Positions 1 through 10,200 of a stretch of DNA of 64,000 bases are shown here, one piece after another (within the stretch, counting starts at the first letter, position 1; each line of letters opens with the position of its first letter). Position numbers and translations under genes: made by a program. Source of the stretch: Cliona cf. orientalis (taxonomy: Eukaryota; Porifera; Demospongiae; Clionaida; Clionaidae); assembly GCA_963930775.1 (NCBI GenBank), contig OZ005690.1, forward strand, positions 4,882,225 to 4,946,224, given 5' to 3'. The notes under the pieces were generated by a model. The model ran no database searches. It was not told where the DNA came from and worked only from the letters and a program-made list of their open reading frames with translations.

Positions 1-1245
1 GGCCTGTTTGGGGCGAGCCTGAGCTGAGCCTCTGTCAGTAGCTGCGACTCAAAAACTTTAATAAAGCCATAGCACGATAAATCTTGAAGACTACTGGTAC
101 AGATCCAAGCAAACAATGACAGACAGTCTCATAGTGCCGTGTATATGCCTGTAGGTCTACAGCTGCATGATAGTCCCCTTCCATCCTTCAGTACCGACAG
201 TCAATACAAAGTTTTACCAGAGTCATCAGTGAGCAGTACGTCTAGTCTATCTTTATCGTATTCTTAGCTGGTCCTTGCGCTATTGAGCTGATGACAGGCT
301 CTATCTCGCTCAGAGTGTCCTCCTTTGGAGCCTTCTGCTTGCTTCTGTACGGCGCACGATGCGCTCTCTCTCTTTCGCGCCTTCTTTGAAGCCTTTTCTC
401 TCTCTTCGCTTCAGCAGATTGAGTGTTAGTAGAACTCATACTAAAACAGTAGCAAAGAGTCGTAATAAAGTGGCCTTTGAAATAATTCAATGTGTCAAAA
501 AAACACGTGACTATGCTGACGCAAATGTTTTCATGCGGCCTTTTGAAATATACCGCGCAGCGCTGTACAATGTCTATGGCGGTTCGCGCGTGACGGACGT
601 ACCATACATAATAATTGGGGCGAGCCTGAGCGAGCCCCACATAGGCGAGATGAACGCTCGCAATCCATATATTATTATTATTATTATTATTATTATGTAT
701 GGTACGTCCGTCACGCGCGAACCGCCATAGACATTGTACAGCGCTGCGCGGTATATTTCAAAAGGCCGCATGAAAACATTTGCGTCAGCATAGTCTGGAC
801 TACGGGCCGTATACACACCGTTCTAATTTAGCGAATTGCAAATTTACACTCGTGCCTGCATGTATTGTTGATCAAGTGTAAAGCTAGCTACGTAGCTACC
901 GTAGCGCGCCGGGCTCCAAAGGAGGAGAGAGCGAGACAGAGCTCGTCGTCAGCTCAACAACGCAAGGATCAGCTAAGAACGCGATGAAGATAGACATATT
1001 GCTAACTGGCTGACTCTGACAATAAAGCCAAAATTAAATTTTCTCTAGACTGTTGGTATGTGGAGGGGACTATCATGCAGCTGTATAATAGGCCTGCATG
1101 GCACTATGAGACTGTCTGTCATTGTCTGCTTGGATATATTGTGTCAGTCGATCTATTGTGCTATAGCTTTGTTTAAAGTTTTTGAGTCTCAGCTACTGAC
1201 AAAATTTCAGAGGCTCAGCTCAGGCTCGCCCCAAACAGGCCCTGC
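1..1245. repeat. 1.25-kb interrupted palindrome (foldback)
   Basis: Bases 1-185 are repeated in reverse complement at about 1060-1245 (for example GGCCTGTTTGGGGCGAGCC at 1-19 against its complement at 1227-1245). Bases 240-310 are repeated inverted at about 930-1000. The arms are imperfect. The centre is occupied by a second, nested foldback at 505-796. No gene is seen here. The left end may continue beyond the window. Confidence 0.75.
505..796. mobile_element. Nested foldback element with ATT microsatellite
   Basis: Two arms of about 100 bp (508-612 and 694-796) are near-perfect reverse complements, for example TACGTCCGTCACGCGCGAAC at 701-720 against 592-611. The loop holds an (ATT)n run at 668-694 and a piece resembling the inverted sequence at 1255-1325. 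The structure is that of a foldback MITE. Reading frames through it are by-products of the palindrome. Confidence 0.7.
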
Positions 1246-1450
1246 ATGACACTAGTAATAATAATATATGGATTGCGAGCGTTCACCTCGTCTATGTGGG
1301 GCTCGCTCAGGCTCGCCCCAATAAGAAATTTAAACTGATACTGACAAAATTGGATTACTATAAGGCTGGTGCAATTATAGTTAATTGCATAATTATTGTT
1401 AATCAATAATAATTACTATGCACAAAACAACACTCTTATAATTATTAAAT

Positions 1451-1456
1451 TTTATT
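1451..1456 (-). other. Putative polyadenylation signal of copy 1
   Basis: The minus strand reads AATAAA about 160 bases downstream of the copy 1 stop. Copy 3 has AATAAA at a comparable distance (51,861-51,866), which supports a shared 3' end signal. Confidence 0.5.
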
Positions 1457-1617
1457 ATAAATATATTACATAACTTCACTAAGCTTATTATACTATAATA
1501 TTACTGTGATCCTGCTGTGCATGTTATATAACAGTATAATAATTATGTCACAGTGGCTTTATCGGCTACCAACTTTATACTCTGTGACTCTTAATAGCTT
1601 ACATATTCACACTCTGA

Positions 1618-4524
1618 TCAGCATGAGTGGTACTCTTCAAGAATGTGAGCATCCTTTGAGTCTACCTCAGCATTTCTTTTGATTTTTACATGAAATCGCT
1701 CAATCAGTTTCTTTGGGATCAAATTCCATACAACAATTCCGCAAAACTCAACAAGTGCAGCAGTTATGGACAAGCTTAGTAGTATCGTCATGCCATCCTT
1801 GTTGTCTCGAAAGTAAAGATATCCATTTGCTAGTACTATAAAATTTACCATAAAGGAGCACTCCAGTAATGCAACAGATATATGCTTGTATGGTCGCACA
1901 CTGATGACGTAACAGAGGAGGAAAATCGAAACAGCAAGCAAAAGTAGTACACTAATTTCTGGTACGGTGTACAGTGTGAGGGACGACACTAAAAGCAGCA
2001 GACCTTGACTAAGTAGTAGTAGTCCAAACCAGTAGTGGTGCTTATCCTTTAAAGGAGCATAGTAAGCATCATAAAGAGGCTTGTATCGTCCGATGAACTT
2101 CAATGGTCCAAGGTGATCCACACTCCTCAGCCACTGTATTGAGAATAGGAGAAATGTATAAGGTATCCAAAGTAGAACAAAGCATGCTATGGCAGCCAAA
2201 AGGAGAAAGATGTGTGGATGCCGACCATATGAGTAATTCCCATCAATGGCCCATACAATATTGATAGATCCATTGACATTCGAATCATTGTAGGTGTAGT
2301 ATATCACCAATTGAAGGCATGCAATGATAGCACGTAAAAGTTTTGAATAAGATAAAAATAGTAACGTAGCAAGGGTAGAAATGGATCGACTCTGAAATAG
2401 TGTAGACAACTTTGAAGAATAGCGTAGCCCTAGAAGAAAAAGACCAGCAGTGTAGAAAGGGAACACAAACTGTAGCCATGCTTTAGAGTAAGCATTCATT
2501 CCATGAAAGAAACAAGTTTCGATTCCAAAGTCTAAATTTAGCCAGGCAATAAAAGTTTTGTGAGCAACTAATGCTTTGCCAAAGCCAGTTGGAAACAGGA
2601 TGTTTTGATAGGCCCAGATTATGTTTGCATAGATAATTAAGCTATTTATCATCCCCTGGGTGACTGTGAGGTTCAAAATGGCAATGACCAGAATAAGAAT
2701 GACTCCCACAACTGCAAAGAAGATAAGGAGTGACACATGATTGTTATTGGGGCATTGTATGCAGTGAGAAGATCCAATAGCCAGAGAGTAACTCTTCTTG
2801 CAACCACCACATAAAATCCCAGCACGATGCAAACTACACTGTGTGTCTGAACTATTCAATTTGATGTACTTACCGCTAGGTTTGCAATAGCGGAAGGGAC
2901 AATGTGTACTTAATTGGAGTGCATCATTGTCCAACACTTGAATCCAGATGTTGGTTGAATTCCACTTATGGTACCAATTTAAATAATTTAATATGCAATT
3001 GACACCGTTGGCTGTGAGTACTGGGTGGCACTGACAACCAGGAGGTTCTCCACGTAGAGCAAATCCTGGGGGACAGGAAAGAAAGTTGATGTAAATGAAA
3101 AGTGGTGTATGCCTTAATTTCATGTCAGTTTCATAGAAAAAATCAGTAATATCTTCTCCATAATAATAATATTCATCTGACAAATTTCCGTTGTTATCAT
3201 ACGTGATATAGTTTTCTATCCTATTGAGTTGTGTTTCTTGAGCTAAAAGAAAGAGTATGTCATCATCCATATCAGAGTATACAGAAAAGTTGAGCCTGCT
3301 GCATTCTGTATTCTTTATGATAATTTGATGTTGATGATTTGAACCCAAAGTGGAGGTTGAGTTTTGGAGTGAGAATGATGCATGAACAGTTCCAATAGTT
3401 GTTCCATAATCTCCTCCTACCACTACTAAATCTAATGGAAGGTGCTCTCCTGGATATACATGGTAACTCGCTGCATCCTTTTTACATTGTGGTTTTCCAT
3501 TTTTATCACAGGTACATACACGTGTTGCATCAGCTGAGATTGCTGACAATGAGGAATTGTAACCAGGATCCAGCAAGAAGAATTTGCAAAAAACTTCATA
3601 GGTATCCAAATCATTGGTAAGAGAACATCCACTTCTTAGAGAGGTACCATAAATATGGTCACCACCCATAGCCGCTGAATTGTTGATGAAGTTGATACTG
3701 TAAATAGAATCATTACTGTAATCTAATAGCTGATAGAAACAAGGAGAGTAGTAGCCATGAGTATTGATCGTCAATTGAGGATGAACAACAAATATTGCTC
3801 CTCCGGTTTTTTCTGCATTATTATCTCGAAAGAGTAGCTTAGCCTCCCTAGCTATCTGCATAATAGTTCCTATAAGCATTAATGCTCCTCCTTGAATTCC
3901 CTTGTTTTTGTGAAATTTAACATTCCCAACAATAGTCAGAGTACTAGAAAATAGCGTAATTGCTGTGGATGTACTTCCAGAGAAACTGCTATCTTTAATG
4001 GTGAGGTGGACATTTGTCAATATCATTGAACTCTCAACAAAAGCACAATTCAAAATTGAGATGTTGGTTACTTGAGAGTCTACTACTGACTCATCAAGAA
4101 TGTACAAATAAACCTTCAAGACTGTAAAATTTTCTAAGATCATGTCCATCACTGTTATGGCAGTTTCTAATTCTTCTATTACAACATTGTTGCTTTCTTG
4201 TCCATGGCCAATAATATGCAGGATACGTGAATTTCCTGGGCTTCCGAAATTGTAGGCACTTGCAAGAATAGTATGGTAGCCTTCAATGAGTATCATTGTC
4301 ACTGTGTCAAACTCATAGGAGCCTGGTGGCTTAGGCACACCCAATTCCTTGTCAAAGTAGTTCAAGTGTTGACAGGGATTTCTTGGACAAACCACATCTT
4401 TAGGATGTGTAGGCCTGATAAAATTAAGTTCACTCTTACTTAAATTTAATACGCATGACAAAACTGAAGCCATATATATTATTAGCGGTAAAGGTTTAAA
4501 ACTGAACTGATACATCATCTCCAT
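1618..4524 (-). CDS. Beta-helix / multi-span membrane protein, copy 1 (intact)
   Basis: This is one uninterrupted frame of 968 codons. Residues 1-31 form a hydrophobic signal peptide. Residues about 65-300 look like a right-handed beta-helix and carry GGA[LI] motifs at 212-214 and 241-243 paired with FxxN-type motifs (FHKN, FRDN), as in polymorphic-membrane-protein repeats. Residues 480-595 are cysteine-rich (CPPGF, CQC, GILCGGCKKSYS, CIQC). From residue 598 there are about eight or nine membrane segments, with linkers including VTQGMIN and ISVRPYKH, and then a charged cytoplasmic tail. I know of no proven function for such proteins; related ones seem frequent in sponges. The last ~24 residues present in copies 2 and 3 are lost here, because a small insertion after YHS creates TGA at 1618-1620. 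The gene has no intron, unlike its neighbours. It is divergent to gene A. Confidence 0.85.
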   Translation of the reverse strand: MEMMYQFSFKPLPLIIYMASVLSCVLNLSKSELNFIRPTHPKDVVCPRNPCQHLNYFDKELGVPKPPGSYEFDTVTMILIEGYHTILASAYNFGSPGNSRILHIIGHGQESNNVVIEELETAITVMDMILENFTVLKVYLYILDESVVDSQVTNISILNCAFVESSMILTNVHLTIKDSSFSGSTSTAITLFSSTLTIVGNVKFHKNKGIQGGALMLIGTIMQIAREAKLLFRDNNAEKTGGAIFVVHPQLTINTHGYYSPCFYQLLDYSNDSIYSINFINNSAAMGGDHIYGTSLRSGCSLTNDLDTYEVFCKFFLLDPGYNSSLSAISADATRVCTCDKNGKPQCKKDAASYHVYPGEHLPLDLVVVGGDYGTTIGTVHASFSLQNSTSTLGSNHQHQIIIKNTECSRLNFSVYSDMDDDILFLLAQETQLNRIENYITYDNNGNLSDEYYYYGEDITDFFYETDMKLRHTPLFIYINFLSCPPGFALRGEPPGCQCHPVLTANGVNCILNYLNWYHKWNSTNIWIQVLDNDALQLSTHCPFRYCKPSGKYIKLNSSDTQCSLHRAGILCGGCKKSYSLAIGSSHCIQCPNNNHVSLLIFFAVVGVILILVIAILNLTVTQGMINSLIIYANIIWAYQNILFPTGFGKALVAHKTFIAWLNLDFGIETCFFHGMNAYSKAWLQFVFPFYTAGLFLLGLRYSSKLSTLFQSRSISTLATLLFLSYSKLLRAIIACLQLVIYYTYNDSNVNGSINIVWAIDGNYSYGRHPHIFLLLAAIACFVLLWIPYTFLLFSIQWLRSVDHLGPLKFIGRYKPLYDAYYAPLKDKHHYWFGLLLLSQGLLLLVSSLTLYTVPEISVLLLLAVSIFLLCYVISVRPYKHISVALLECSFMVNFIVLANGYLYFRDNKDGMTILLSLSITAALVEFCGIVVWNLIPKKLIERFHVKIKRNAEVDSKDAHILEEYHSC

Positions 4525-6345
4525 GGTAGTAGCTCTCTTGCTGATGTACTTCAGTCATGCATTATGGCTAGCTGTGTAACTAAACTGCAGCTTTGATTAT
4601 ATAATAATATTATAGTGATACTGTAATGAGCGTGATGTCCTTTTGAGACTCAGATGTTTCACAGAAGTTTCCAAATAATTATACACAATTAACACCAATT
4701 CACTGTTTCAAATCATAGAGGTGTTCTGATTACTAGATACATTTCCCAAATTCACGAGCACAGTGAAATGTAAAGCTGTTTACTTTAACATAGCCAACTG
4801 TTTGCTAAACAAATCACTGGCAGGATCGTCACGTGAAAATGGTGATTAAGAAACTGTTTATCATTGCCTATTATAACACTGCATGAATAGCATGTTATTA
4901 TACTGCATGAGCTAGCTCTCTACAATAATATTATTTCACAGATACGTATACCCAGGTCCATAGTAAACTATACTGGTGTAAAGTGGGTGACTGGTTAATA
5001 ATGGTGGACATCTACATTATTATAAACAATTATAGTGAAGTGGGTGGCTAGCCACCCTATCCACCCCCGCTGGATGAGCCCCTAAGATTCCAGATTCCAG
5101 TATCTGGCCTGCAAGATTAGCTAGTATGTATGTGTGAGTGTGTGTTTTGAGAGTAGTGTTTATAGGGACAGTGATATATTAGATTAACTTGCAGAAAGTT
5201 ATGGCAGATGTAACCAAAGATTAACTAGGTCAGTTCAGTTCCAGTCATCAGGAGAGAACCCGATCTGATCCTCACTGGCCACAGGTTTTGGTCCCATTAA
5301 TCTCCTGACATATGCATCGTCAGCTACAGAATGGGCAGGACCACTCCCTATATAAGGAGTCCGGTAGCATGCTCTTTGGTGGCCTTCTTGAGTCTTCTTG
5401 TTGTCACGTGATAAGCTCATCCTCTATTTGTGTCACGTACCTATTTAGTTTGCTTAATTGCAACTGGCTACCCATATTATTCTTATCGATTTAGATATCA
5501 GTATGTAGCTAGACAATATAAGCATGCAGCAAATTGCTGGAAGCCATTACGTACAGTAAGTTGCTATATTTTTTCACTGAATTCCCTTTATATCTAGCTA
5601 TACCCAGAATTTAGCTTGATTCAACTGGATTAAAATTAATCTTATTTTAGTGACTTACCCTCCTTATGGCTATGTGGCTGGCTCTGCATGTACTTTGTGC
5701 TTAGGCTTTTTTATTGGGCCATGTGATTTTAATGCATGATATATGCTGTGTTTGAGTCACTTGCTAATTCTGTGGGATGTATAACTGTCGTATACTCAAG
5801 CATGTATGTAGGGATATGTGCATCTGTGTGTGCATGCATGTGCATGTGTGCTGTGTATGACACTATTTAGTGTTCTAATGCTTATAACAACACTCCTAAG
5901 TACAGTATAGCTATGCTGTGTATGACACTGTTTCACGTTCTAATGCTTACGGTGGGTCATGGTAGCTTAATGTGTGTGTGTGTTTATGAGCAGTATGTGT
6001 ATACGTACTACTGGTAGCGATTCATTATCCATGTACTCACTAGCTCATATCTGTAGCTACAAGGCCATATTTAATCAAATTTTAGTGGTATAGATGACTT
6101 GAGACTAAAATTCAATCGCTCAGCTCATACGCATGAGCAGATGGCTCATTGACGAGAGAAAAATAAAATGTAAGGAGTAATGGCAGTACACAAGTGGTAA
6201 TTATATTAAAGATCCTGGAAAATATATGCACCAGGTCTAAATTAATAATAATTGATATAATTGCATAACAATGTTAATATTACAGTAAGGATAGCTACCA
6301 GTTGCCTTCCTATCTGGCTGATAGCAAGAATTCTTGAAGTAAGCC
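4525..6345. repeat. 5' flank of copy 1, duplicated and inverted upstream of copy 3
   Basis: This gene-free interval is repeated in reverse complement at about 46,790-48,746. Matching anchors are GTGACTTACCCTCC at 5650 (complement near 47,600), the block 5235-5420 (complement at about 47,829-48,020) and AAGAATTCTTGAAGTAAGCC near 6330 (complement near 46,795). It presumably carries the copy 1 promoter, but no core promoter element is evident. A TG-rich run at 5,815-6,000 is the only simple repeat. Confidence 0.75.
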
Positions 6346-7254
6346 ATGATATATGCATAACTGTTTCCACAAAAATTTTATACAGGGTTTGTAGCCATAC
6401 AAGAGAAATGGAGCTAAGGTTGATGCACAAAGGTAGACACATCAAAGAAATGTAGGGGCGGCCTTAATTTGAAGTTCCCTATGTGTACACAGTAAAACGT
6501 TAATTTAGGTAGCTACATGGCTTTGGCGACTGTAGCTAGTTCACTACTGTATGATATAACATGATCAGCTCAGCTCCACCATCCAACCCCCTTTCCCCCC
6601 CCTGGACAGGCAGACATGGTGTGTTGAAGTGAAATTTTGCATAATTGACTCAATCAAGAGATGTGGCTCTCCAGGCTTATAATACGTTCATATGTGGCTA
6701 CCTACCGTCCTCGTGTGCCTAATATAGCGCTATCTATATACATTTAAGCTATCTGTACTGAGCATAAATGAAAGCTCTTTTGTCTATCATGATTACAGTT
6801 GTTCACAATACAAAATTTAATCGCTGTTATTGTTCACTAGAAGGGGGGGAGTGGTGGGGTGATAGTTTCAACAGGGAGTGGCATAGCTAGCTATAGAAAG
6901 TATCCAACAGACTCAATGAACACACCATCAAAGGAAGCTTCATATGGCTGTATTAATACAGTACTAATTAGCTATTAAATAATTAAGCTAATTGCTAGTA
7001 ATGCTGTTAGCTACAACAGAAATTTGTTTGATAACTGAGCAGACTGTAGCCATAGATATGACTAATGGTTCAAAGTTGAGACACCTTATTAATGAAATGT
7101 GGGGGCGGCCTATGATTAAATTGTTGCCCTGGGCTATGTCAACAAGTTAAAAATAGATTTTTTCTTGGGTTCAAAGGCTAGTAGGCAAACATAAAACTAC
7201 CCTCTCCATGACCGACATCAGCTCAGAGAGTTTTAAATAGCAACCTTGATAGTC
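6346..7254. repeat. 5' flank of receptor gene A, present three times in the window
   Basis: This spacer is repeated upstream of gene B (about 52,010-52,867) and upstream of the decayed copy C (about 35,780-36,600). Shared anchors are GTAGACACATCAAAGAAAT (6433) and ATGGCTGTATTA-type blocks. The piece 6350-6500 is inverted in the B copy (52,009-52,165) and direct in the C copy. It holds no gene. It is the best place to look for the receptor promoter. Confidence 0.65.
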
Positions 7255-10200
7255 ATGGCTATTCTAGAGCTTAAGTCCATCTATCTTCTCTTGCTGTCAA
7301 TCATCACATGCTGTGGTGAGTTTCTTGCATGGGTGGAATGAATGCATACACAGCTAGCTTGGTACTATTAAACTACATGTATCTGGCCAAGGCTGCATGA
7401 TCTATAAGCTTAGTTTGATGCGACCAACACATATATTATACTAGATTAGACTAGACTAAAGAAGTAATCCAGGCCAGCACTTTATAAAATGCTAGTTTCT
7501 TACGTTAAATTGGATCATATGTTGTAGCTATTTGATTAACTACGGTAGATAGCTACAAAAATTCAAGGTCTTAATTGCAGTGGCTGTTATGACTTATATT
7601 TTAAATTCACATACTAAGCCAGGCCCAGTGCAACCTGTACCGTGAAAGCTGGTACAGCTATGGCATGGAACTGAGTTCAAGTTGTCGCTTGTATGATTGG
7701 CACAAAAGGTGGTACGGCACTGCTTGCTAGTAGTGGCTTTTTATTAAGTGCACACCTTTAGCCTGTTGGCTCCACCCCCCGGGTGGTCACTACTAGAGTC
7801 TATACCTACTGTACTGACAACCATGACTGGGATCAAAATTTGATTGGACCTATTTTGGGTTGATTTTCACTACTTGATGGTTTGACCAATGCCAGAAAAT
7901 GCCGTTCATATCTTGATTAATTATTTATGGTTTACTGAGGTGAATACCCACTTTTTATAGTATATACAGGGGTGAGCAGAATCAAAATGCCTGGTTGCGG
8001 GTGCAGGTATATAGCTAGTAGTGACCACCCCTATGGTGGTCACTGCATTAAGCCTCAGTAGAGCTAGTACAGGTACAATTAGATTTTATCTTAGGAGCAG
8101 TCTGAATTTTGGAAGTGGTAATGGCCAGTAGCTGCTGTGAAGCACCCCCCCCCCCCTCATATGGCCGCACTACATTGAATTTGGTTGCTCCGGGCCTGTA
8201 AGCTCTACAGCCATAAATCTAATTGATTTATAATAATTATTACAGATGTGCAGGGTATCACCATCAGTGATGCTCGACTCAGTGATCTTGCAATTGATGC
8301 TGATTACATCACTTTGCCTGGTGATCAGGGAGTAGGGGCTGTGGAAGTGTTTGTGGATCAGTACAACACCTGGCTTCCAGTATGCTACACCTCTTCCTGG
8401 GAAAACAGTGCCGAGTCCAAAGTCATCTGTAGGCAACTGGGATTTAATTCAACGCATGATCCAGGTATCACAGCCTTGCTTGTTGTGTAGTAGCAATTCC
8501 AGATGCTCAAATTTCTTGGCTCAGTTGCAATCTTGATTCTTATGGTTGAGGTGGATATAGTTTCCTCCCAGTGAGAGCTATTCAGTAATGTGTATATTTT
8601 GTTGAATGGTTCAATACACCTTGAATTACTTACATAATATAATATTATTATACAGCTACTGCTTTTTATTTCAATGACTACAAGATAGCTATTCAAGCAG
8701 TTGCCCTTTTATAGCCACAGATAGAGCTCTGCAGCTGTCCAACCATCTCTCATTGGATTTCAACTTTGAGTGTTCTGGATCCGAGTCTGAGCTCAATGAC
8801 TGTTCCTACCAGTTTCTCTATGAGCACACGTCGTGCTACCCTATCCTGGTCTCCTGCACTCCCTGTGAGCTAGTACTTTGTTACATTCTCTATTGATATG
8901 CTAACGTTTTAACCTTCTAAATTACATACAGGTAGAGAAGGTAGCATACAGTTCTATAATGCTACATCTCAAGGAGAGGGAATTGTTGAGAACTGTAGAG
9001 GTGGATTCTGGCGGGCTGTTTGTAATATAAATTGGAACTATCTGAATAGCTTTGTTGTGTGTCGACAGCTGGGATTACCAGCTACAGGTATGGAAGTTAT
9101 GTAAACTTTACCTTAGTTATATTGTTAAATTTTTGATGTAATTCACGTGCAGCTGCTGGTACTGTACTACCACGTTCGTTCAGTGTGTACCACCCATTTC
9201 CACTTGGTGTTTATTTTAATTGCATTGGAAATGAGTCTTCACTAACTGATTGTCGTGCTGCTGGAATACTACAGTGCACCTTTAACAACATTGCTAGAGT
9301 TCAGTGTGCAGGAGAAATGGTTACAGGTATAGTAAGAGATTGAACCACCATTGCAGATTAATAATAACTTAATTAAGAGTTATCCAAGCAAGCATGATGT
9401 TATACACCCAGGATTCTCCCCTGGAAGAAAATTAAAGCCTAGTGACTGGGTGTTGGTTGGGTGAAGTTTTGACCAATTCTGAATCAGTCACTGTGGTATA
9501 TTATTGAAGGCAAGGATCAAAGCAACGTACCCTATGAGAGCCTAGGGGGGATGGCGGCATTCTCATGTGTTTATGTTTGTAGGAATCTCCTGTGCTGATG
9601 GTGATATTCGCCTTATTGGTGGACGTCAGTCTGAGAAATTCAACGAGGGAAGAGTGGAGATCTGCAGCAATGGAGTATGGGGGACCATCTATGATGATGG
9701 GAGCTGGGATAGTCGTGGTGCTATTGTTGTCTGTAGACAACTTGGATACAACAGTAATCTAGCTATAACTAAACTTTTAATTACCCCGCGCGCATGCGCA
9801 AGGGGTAAAGTAATCGGTTGTATCGTCGTCGTTGTTGTTGTCGTTGTCATTGGCACAAAAATTGCCATATCTCGAGATGTAGGCATCTAACCGACTCGTA
9901 AGCACAACGAATCAATTGAATTCGGCGAAAAATGGCTTCTGAATCAGTATGTGTCAAATCGAGGGATACGGTCCACGAGCGTCACAAATAGTGCCTTTTT
10001 GCTGGCCACCATAGCCATGCCTATCGACAACGCCCATCAATGCATGATGCATGCCCATTGTGCTTTCTGCTCATGCGCACAACCTACAAGCGTGTGACTG
10101 GTAAACATCGTCGATGTTCTAAATAATACTCGTGACGTCTGAAATCTGAAGCCCCATGGAAGCAATCACTATGTAAGATAGCTATACTATTACTATAATA

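Noticed and set aside
242..816. Overlapping open frames on both strands
   Set aside because: They fall within the inner and outer palindromes, encode simple isoleucine runs from the ATT repeat and duplicate each other through the inverted arms.
5235..5420. A 61-codon frame repeated near 47,829-48,020, which looked conserved
   Set aside because: Both copies lie in the duplicated flank, so conservation reflects the duplication; the downstream ends diverge and there is no family match.
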